This document shows, one piece after another, positions 1 through 4,091 of a stretch of 8,556 bases of DNA. A program made the translations under genes and the position numbers. Source of the stretch: Anaerolineales bacterium (GTDB lineage: Bacteria > Chloroflexota > Anaerolineae > 4572-78 > J111); contig JAAUSP010000318.1 of assembly GCA_012032575.1 (NCBI GenBank), forward strand, positions 1 through 8,556. Direction: 5' to 3'. How positions within the stretch are numbered: position 1 is the stretch's first letter; the number at the start of each line of letters is the position of its first letter. A model generated the notes under the pieces. It made no database searches, had not been told where the DNA came from, and worked only from the letters and a program-made list of their open reading frames with translations.

Positions 1-660
1 TTCAACCCCTCGACGGTCCAAAATTTCAATCCGGTGGCGGTCAATGGCAATCAATTCAGCCTCCTGTAGTTCCCGAAAAGCCCGGCCAACCATCTCGCGG
101 ACGGTTCCCAAATGGGCGGCAATTTCATCCTGGGTCATACGGCGGTAGCTGGCCTCGTCGCTTTGCTGTAACAAAAAAGCCGCCAGCCGGCCTGTGACCG
201 ATAAAAATGAGAGGTTGTAGACCCGCTGGACCAGTTGGCGGCAGCGCATAGCCAGGTTTTTGATAATCATTTCGTTGAGGGTTGTGTACTGCCGGCGCAG
301 GCGGGAGAGAGACTCTGCGGAAATTACCCAAACCGTGGAGGTTTCCAGCGCGGCAAAATTGGCCGGGTTGGGGCCGCCGTCTACCACCGGCACTTCGTTG
401 CAGGAATCGCCGGGGCGCAGGGTGGCTAACACATGCTCGCGGCCCCCTTCGGACAGGCGGTAGACCTTGCACAAACCCTCTGCCACCAGATGCAGCCCGG
501 CGTCGGGTTCGCCTTCCAAAAAAATAATCTCGCCTGCCTGGTAGTGGCGGGTAATCACCTCTTTGCCGACATTGTCAAGGGCGTGATCGTCCAAGGCCCG
601 AAAATAAGGCACCGCCTTGAGCAGTGACCTGGCGTTTTCATCAACCAGAACCGGCATCAT
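1..660 (-). CDS. Crp/Fnr-family transcriptional regulator (partial, 3' end outside window)
   Basis: A one-component activator or repressor that probably controls the divergent nos genes. The 220 visible residues show an N-terminal cyclic-nucleotide-like beta-roll (about 15-115, with GEIIFLEGE at 43-51 and RPGD at 82-85), a dimerisation helix (about 120-150) and a winged helix-turn-helix (about 155-213). The recognition helix reads VREMVGR (187-193). Arg188, Glu189 and Arg193 have the spacing of the E. coli CRP residues that read TGTGA. There is no N-terminal FNR-type cysteine cluster (only Cys64, Cys87 and Cys140), and the Arg-Ser pair that binds cAMP in CRP is not evident, so the signal is unknown; haem/NO sensing as in DNR-type proteins is possible. 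The start is ATGATG. The purine run GGGGGAA just upstream fits the second ATG (base 657) slightly better. The frame is open to base 1, so only the extreme C-terminus is missing. Confidence 0.93.
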   Translation of the reverse strand, partial: MMPVLVDENARSLLKAVPYFRALDDHALDNVGKEVITRHYQAGEIIFLEGEPDAGLHLVAEGLCKVYRLSEGGREHVLATLRPGDSCNEVPVVDGGPNPANFAALETSTVWVISAESLSRLRRQYTTLNEMIIKNLAMRCRQLVQRVYNLSFLSVTGRLAAFLLQQSDEASYRRMTQDEIAAHLGTVREMVGRAFRELQEAELIAIDRHRIEILDRRGVE

Positions 661-702
661 TTCCCCCAGAATTGCAGATTAAACAACTTCCCCAATTTAA
701 GA

Positions 703-765
703 GGGGATTAGACGCTTCGCGTGGAGATTTTAGCTAATAATCTCCACGCGAAGCGTCTAATCTCC
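703..765. repeat. Long near-perfect hairpin between divergent genes
   Basis: Arms 703-729 and 739-765 pair over 27 positions, with 26 Watson-Crick pairs and one G-T pair, around a 9-base loop (730-738). The core arm contains GACGCTTCGCGTGGAG. It sits upstream of both divergent genes, so it is not a normal terminator, and no T tract follows. It could be a REP/MITE-like palindrome or a cruciform in the regulatory region. It is flanked on the right by period-7 sequence (TCTAATC, TCCAATC), like the other repeats in the window. Confidence 0.9.
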
Positions 766-842
766 AATCTAACTTCATTATCCCCCTGTCAGTTGGCTCT
801 GTCAAACTCTATTAAAGGCGGAATCAAAAATTTGTTATGGCG

Positions 843-858
843 TGTGACAAAAGTCGCA
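843..858 (+). promoter_or_regulatory. CRP-like operator, TGTGA-N6-TCGCA
   Basis: The site matches the CRP consensus TGTGA-N6-TCACA at nine of ten defined bases (one mismatch, at 856). Its centre (850.5) is exactly 41.5 bases upstream of the start site expected from the -10 box at 880-885, which is the class II activator position. The divergently encoded regulator carries the CRP-type reading residues (Arg-Glu-x3-Arg), so it is the obvious candidate to bind here. Binding is inferred, not shown. Confidence 0.7.
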
Positions 859-879
859 TACTTTCCAGCCGAGTCCCGC

Positions 880-892
880 TATAGTGAAAATA
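880..892 (+). promoter_or_regulatory. Predicted -10 box and start site of the nos operon
   Basis: TATAGT (880-885) matches the sigma-70 -10 consensus at five of six bases and would start transcription near the A at 892. No good -35 hexamer is present. That fits an activator-dependent promoter, with the CRP-like site covering the -35 region. The leader to the ferredoxin ATG at 908 would be only about 16 bases. Confidence 0.6.
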
Positions 893-907
893 CAAAGCCG
901 GATAACT

Positions 908-1144
908 ATGACCTCAGATTTTATACCCGAAATTGACCTGAGCCGCTGTATCGGCTGTGAATTATGTGTGCGAGTTTGCCCCACCGGGGCTTTGGCTCTG
1001 ATTGAAAGTGTCGCCATTGTGGCCCACCCTGAAGCCTGCACCTATTCCGGGGTGTGCCAGGAAATCTGCCCCACCGAGGCCATCAGCCTCACTTATGAGA
1101 TATTTTTTGTTGACATCAGGCGGGAGGAGGCAAAGAGGAATTAA
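908..1144 (+). CDS. Small 2x[4Fe-4S]-type ferredoxin
   Basis: A 78-residue cytoplasmic iron-sulfur protein, first gene of the predicted operon and 54 bases before nosZ. Cluster motif 1 is complete: Cys14-x2-Cys17-x2-Cys20-x3-Cys24-Pro. Motif 2 has Cys44, Cys50 and Cys54-Pro, but the expected second cysteine is Ser47 (TCC, one base from TGC), leaving seven ligands. The second cluster may therefore be [3Fe-4S], serine-ligated or labile. Ferredoxin-like proteins (NosG/NosH types) occur in clade II nos clusters, but this protein is much shorter and I do not assign it to either. Likely roles are electron supply to nitrous oxide reduction or a redox step in maturation. I chose ATG 908; an in-frame GTG at 884 overlaps the -10 box and lies upstream of the predicted transcript start. 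The ribosome binding site is weak. Confidence 0.85.
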   Translation: MTSDFIPEIDLSRCIGCELCVRVCPTGALALIESVAIVAHPEACTYSGVCQEICPTEAISLTYEIFFVDIRREEAKRN

Positions 1145-1198
1145 TCAAAGATGCTCAGCCCTAACCTCAAGCAAACCTACTGATTTACGGAGAAAACA

Positions 1199-2413
1199 AT
1201 GAAACGAAACATTCTTATCCTTACGATAGTCACCCTGCTGCTGGTGGTGGGCTGCTCGCTGGTACCGAAGCAGCCGGAAGGACCGGTTTCCGCGAGCAGC
1301 AGCGGTGAGGCAGCCGCTCCGGCCGGCAGCGGCCTCAGCGCCGATGCGGCCGCCATTGCCCAGGCTCGCGGTCTCAGCCCGGCGGATGTGACCGCGGCCC
1401 TCAAAACGTTTGTGCCTTCCGGTAAGCATGATGATTATGTCCTTTTTGCTTCGGGCGGCCACTCCGGGCAAATCTTTGCCATTGGCGTGCCCAGTATGCG
1501 CCTGTTAAAGACGATAGCCGTTTTTACCCCGGAACCCTGGCAGGGCTGGGGGTATGGCGCGGGTAATGAGGTATTGGATGAAGGCGATGTCAACGGCAAG
1601 CAAATCCGCTGGGCCGATACCCACCATCCGGGCCTGAGCGAAACTGCGGGTGATTATGACGGTCAGTTTATCTTTATCAACGACAAAGCCAATGCCCGCG
1701 TCGGGGTGGTTGATCTGCGCGACTTTGAAACCAAGCAAATCATAAAAAACCCGGTCGCGGTGATGGATCACGGCGGCACCTTTGTGACCCCCAACACCGA
1801 GTATGTGGTTGAAGGCGGTCAATACTCTGCGCCTTTGGGTTGGGATTATGCCCCGCTGTCGGAGTATAACGAAAAATATCGGGGCCATGTCACCTTCTGG
1901 AAGTTCGACCGCGAAAAGGGGCGCATTGATAAGACCCAATCCTTTGCTATTGAACTGCCACCCTATTGGCAAGACCTGTGCGATGCCGGCAAGTTAGCCA
2001 GCGACGGCTGGGTCTTCTGCAACTCGCTCAACACCGAGCGGGCCACCGGCGGTATCGAAGAAGGCAATCCACCTTTTGAAGCCGGGGCTTCCCAAAATGA
2101 CACCGACTACCTGCACATCTTCAATTGGAAGAAGGCCGAAGAAGTCTTCAAAGCCGGTAAGTTTGATCTGATTAAGGATTTCCCGGTCATCTCGATCAAA
2201 ACGGCGGTTGATGAAGGAATTCTTTTCCTGGCTCCCGAACCCAAAAGCCCGCACGGCGTGGATGTGACTCCTGACGGCAAATTTATGACCGTCGCCGGTA
2301 AATTGGACCCCCACGTTACCATTATAGCTTTGATAAAATCCAAAAGGCTATCGCAGCCAAAAAGTGGGACACCGACGATTACGGCATCCCCGTGCTGCCC
2401 CTGGACGATGTGA
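1199..2413 (+). CDS. nosZ: NosZ fragment 1: lipoprotein signal and most of the CuZ propeller
   Basis: Open frame of 404 codons, of which about the first 375 are genuine NosZ and the last 29 are out-of-frame tail. A lipoprotein signal ends in the lipobox LVVGC (15-19, lipidated Cys19), followed by an Ala/Ser/Gly-rich tether (about 28-60). This anchors the enzyme to the outer face of the membrane, as expected for a Sec-exported clade II NosZ. CuZ ligands seen are His142-His143 in DTHHPGLSE, His191 in MDHGGTF and His352 in SPHGVDVTPDG. Homology stops abruptly after DPHVTI: the next expected residues (YSFDKIQKAI) are read one frame over from base 2323. The ATG is preceded by GGAG at a spacing of 6 bases. 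Confidence 0.88.
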   Translation: MKRNILILTIVTLLLVVGCSLVPKQPEGPVSASSSGEAAAPAGSGLSADAAAIAQARGLSPADVTAALKTFVPSGKHDDYVLFASGGHSGQIFAIGVPSMRLLKTIAVFTPEPWQGWGYGAGNEVLDEGDVNGKQIRWADTHHPGLSETAGDYDGQFIFINDKANARVGVVDLRDFETKQIIKNPVAVMDHGGTFVTPNTEYVVEGGQYSAPLGWDYAPLSEYNEKYRGHVTFWKFDREKGRIDKTQSFAIELPPYWQDLCDAGKLASDGWVFCNSLNTERATGGIEEGNPPFEAGASQNDTDYLHIFNWKKAEEVFKAGKFDLIKDFPVISIKTAVDEGILFLAPEPKSPHGVDVTPDGKFMTVAGKLDPHVTIIALIKSKRLSQPKSGTPTITASPCCPWTM

Positions 2414-3009
2414 AGGAAGCGCAGGTCGAGTTGGGCCTGGGGCCGCTGCACACCGTTTACGACAACCAGGGTTATGCCTATACCAGCCTCTTTCTGGATA
2501 GCGCCGTAGCCCGCTGGACTCTGGGCGGCGACTTTGCCGACAAGCACCCCGAAGCACCCTGGACACTGGTGGCTAAAGTACCCATGCAGTACAACATCGG
2601 CCACATTGCCGCCGCCGAAGGTGATACGGTTAGCCCCGATGGTAAATACGTGGTCGGTTTGAACAAGTGGGCCATTGACCGCTTCCAGAACGTCGGTCCG
2701 CTGCTGCCGCAAAATTTCCAGTTGATTGACGTTGACAACACCGGCGACAAGATGCAGGTCATCTACGATATGCCGATTGGTATGGGCGAGCCGCACTATG
2801 CCCAGATGATCAAAGCCGACAAGCTCAAACCGTGGGAAGTGTACCCCGAAATCGGTTGGGACCCGGCGAGCCAATCCGTCTCTCCCAACGCGGTGAAACC
2901 GGGCGAGGAGAAAGTGGTCCGTAATGGCAAGGAGGTCGAAGTCTTTATGACCGTCATTCGCTCCCACTACACCCCGAACACGTTGAGATTGAGCAGGGCG
3001 ACCATGTGA
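2392..3009 (+). CDS. nosZ: NosZ fragment 2: rest of the CuZ propeller
   Basis: Middle part of NosZ. Genuine homology in this frame begins at base 2323 with YSFDKIQKAIAAKKWDTDDY, upstream of the first possible start codon (GTG 2392, residue 1 here). That GTG has no Shine-Dalgarno and is an internal valine of NosZ, so independent translation is unlikely. The fragment carries the other three CuZ histidines: His20 (GPLHTVYD), His71 (YNIGHIAAAEGD) and His135 (GEPHYAQM). It then has the family segment KPWEVYPEIGWDP and the linker into the CuA domain. Homology ends after VIRSHYTP, and the last eight or so residues before the stop are an out-of-frame reading. Confidence 0.85.
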   Translation: MLPLDDVKEAQVELGLGPLHTVYDNQGYAYTSLFLDSAVARWTLGGDFADKHPEAPWTLVAKVPMQYNIGHIAAAEGDTVSPDGKYVVGLNKWAIDRFQNVGPLLPQNFQLIDVDNTGDKMQVIYDMPIGMGEPHYAQMIKADKLKPWEVYPEIGWDPASQSVSPNAVKPGEEKVVRNGKEVEVFMTVIRSHYTPNTLRLSRATM

Positions 3010-3242
3010 CCTGGCACTTGACCAACCTGGAGCGAGCCTACGATGCTACTCACGGCTTCTCGATCCCGGCCTACAACATCAACCTGAGTTTGGAACCGGG
3101 CGAACACCAAACCGTAGAGTTCGACGCCGACGTGCCGGGTGTTTTCAGCTACTACTGCACCGAATTCTGCTCGGCCCTTCACCTGGAAATGACCGGTTAC
3201 TTCCTGGTCAAACCGGGTGAACCGCAGGCGAGTGTGAAGTAA
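3006..3242 (+). CDS. nosZ: NosZ fragment 3: CuA cupredoxin domain
   Basis: C-terminal electron-entry domain. The homologous frame begins at base 2976 (EHVEIEQGDHVTW), before the nominal GTG at 3006, which is simply an internal valine. Counted from that GTG, the CuA ligands are His16 (ATHGF), Cys51, the backbone of Glu53, Cys55, His59 and Met62 in CTEFCSALHLEM. The spacing matches the binuclear CuA site of nitrous oxide reductases and cytochrome c oxidase subunit II. The domain ends with GYFLVKPGE, typical of clade II enzymes. The stop (TAA, 3240-3242) is followed directly by repeat sequence. Confidence 0.87.
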   Translation: MTWHLTNLERAYDATHGFSIPAYNINLSLEPGEHQTVEFDADVPGVFSYYCTEFCSALHLEMTGYFLVKPGEPQASVK

Positions 3243-3252
3243 AACAAAAAAT

Positions 3253-3343
3253 CGTGTTGCGTCTTGCGTGTTCCGTTTAAGGTATCACGCAAAGTACGCA
3301 ACACGTAAGACGTGATAAATCGTAAATCGTAAATCGTAAATGG
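3253..3343. repeat. Heptanucleotide repeat tract with inverted arms
   Basis: Thirteen degenerate 7-base units in a single register, beginning CGTGTTG, CGTCTTG, CGTGTTC and ending with TAAATCG three times and TAAATGG. The outer part folds: 3253-3270 pairs imperfectly with 3286-3305. It fills nearly the whole gap between nosZ and the membrane-protein gene, and leaves no recognisable Shine-Dalgarno before the ATG at 3351. Confidence 0.85.
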
Positions 3344-3350
3344 TATAGCT

Positions 3351-4007
3351 ATGATGGCCGCAGACAAATTTCAACAAATCATTGGCCCCCGTACCCCCCC
3401 CGAAGCGTTAACCGCCGACCGGCTGCGCTACCTGTGGACCCCTATCTGCATGTGGGGTGCGGCTGTTTTAATTGTCGTCTCGATCTTTTTTCCGTATTGG
3501 AGCCTGGTTTTGCACGCGCCCCAGTATCCCAAGGGGTTGGTGGTGAACGCTTATGTCAGCCGCCTGGAAGGGGATGTGCATGAAATTGACGGGTTGAACC
3601 ATTACATCGGCATGCGCCCGCTGGGTGATGCGGCCCAACTGGAAAAAACTTTCTCCGTTTTTGCCCTGATCGCCCTGGCGCTGTTAGTCATCGCCGCCAT
3701 TTTTGTTCACTCACCCTGGGCGCTGCTGCTCAGTCTGCCGGCGATACTGATCCCGCCCGTTTTTCTGGGCGACCTGTATTTCTGGCTCAACCATTTCGGC
3801 CAAAATCTCGACCCGCACGCGGCGTTGTCGAATTCAGTCAAACCGTTCACCCCGACCGTTCTGGGCCGGGGCGTGATCGGCCAATTCAGCACCGACGCCT
3901 ACCCCGATATTGGCCTCCTGATGGCAACCGCCGCCTCAATCCTGATCCTGGTGGGACTGTATTTGCAGCGGCGAGCGTACAAGCCATTGGCAGACGGTAA
4001 ACGGTAG
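3351..4007 (+). CDS. Four-helix membrane protein of the nos cluster (NosB-like position)
   Basis: A 218-residue integral membrane protein between nosZ and nosD, the place where clade II clusters often carry a membrane protein (NosB). Predicted helices are at about 28-50, 102-120, 123-146 and 189-206. A large loop after helix 1 has the striking run HAPQYPKGL (55-63) and then LNHYIGMRPL (82-91). A second loop has LDPHAA and KPFTPTVLGRGVIGQF (164-179). I recall similar APQYP / LNHYIGM proteins near copper and nos genes, but cannot confirm the family name. His84, Met88, His148 and His156 are possible copper ligands. The likely role is an accessory factor in NosZ maturation or electron delivery (inference). 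The start is ATGATG with no clear ribosome binding site. The last codons (ADGKR) and the TAG stop lie inside the downstream repeat. Confidence 0.82.
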   Translation: MMAADKFQQIIGPRTPPEALTADRLRYLWTPICMWGAAVLIVVSIFFPYWSLVLHAPQYPKGLVVNAYVSRLEGDVHEIDGLNHYIGMRPLGDAAQLEKTFSVFALIALALLVIAAIFVHSPWALLLSLPAILIPPVFLGDLYFWLNHFGQNLDPHAALSNSVKPFTPTVLGRGVIGQFSTDAYPDIGLLMATAASILILVGLYLQRRAYKPLADGKR

Positions 4008-4023
4008 ACGGTAGACAGTAGAC
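3989..4023. repeat. Five tandem heptamers (GGTAGAC type)
   Basis: Units GGCAGAC, GGTAAAC, GGTAGAC, GGTAGAC and AGTAGAC follow each other without interruption. The array overlaps the end of the membrane-protein gene. Its first units encode the C-terminal residues, and the TAG stop (4005-4007) lies within the third unit. Confidence 0.9.
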
Positions 4024-4036
4024 GGGGAGATGGTAG

Positions 4037-4055
4037 GGCAAACTTTTAGTTTGCC
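4037..4055. repeat. Short hairpin before nosD
   Basis: GGCAAACT (4037-4044) and AGTTTGCC (4048-4055) form a perfect 8-bp stem with a TTT loop. No T run follows, so it is not a convincing terminator. It may attenuate the message or protect mRNA ends between the membrane-protein gene and nosD. Confidence 0.7.
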
Positions 4056-4091
4056 TGTTAGTCGGATTACAAAAGTATTCGGTAAACAACC

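Larger units (their letters stand above)
1199..3242 (+). pseudogene. nosZ: nosZ, nitrous-oxide reductase (clade II), interrupted by two -1 frameshifts
   Basis: This is the catalytic enzyme (N2O + 2 H+ + 2 e- to N2 + H2O), a two-domain copper protein with an N-terminal seven-bladed propeller holding CuZ and a C-terminal cupredoxin domain holding CuA. Restoring one base near 2321-2323 and one C in 2972-2975 gives a continuous protein of about 681 residues, normal for the family. All seven CuZ histidine motifs (THHP, MDHGG, SPHG, PLHT, IGHI, EPHY) and the CuA motif Cys-x3-Cys-x3-His-x2-Met are intact. The coding sequence shows no other damage, so a real old pseudogene is unlikely; a sequencing/assembly error or a very recent mutation is more plausible. 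The lipobox replaces the Tat signal of clade I enzymes. A good Shine-Dalgarno (GGAG, 1189-1192) precedes the ATG. The reading is certain for family; functional status is open. Confidence 0.93.

Noticed and set aside
793..815. Promoter TTGGCT...TATTAA
   Set aside because: The spacer is only 11 bases, too short for a sigma-70 promoter; the box at 880-885 is better.
884..1144. Ferredoxin starting at GTG 884
   Set aside because: The GTG lies inside the predicted -10 box and upstream of the predicted transcript start. ATG 908 gives a normal ferredoxin N-terminus.
2321..2331. Programmed ribosomal frameshift in nosZ
   Set aside because: No slippery heptamer of the X-XXY-YYZ type and no obvious stimulatory structure. 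Two separate shifts of the same sign fit deletion errors better.
2107..2967. Minus-strand open frame of 286 codons opposite nosZ
   Set aside because: It overlaps conserved NosZ coding sequence with all catalytic motifs on the plus strand and has no start signals or family resemblance.
4037..4055. Intrinsic terminator before nosD
   Set aside because: The 8-bp stem is not followed by a T tract, and the following genes belong to the same pathway.
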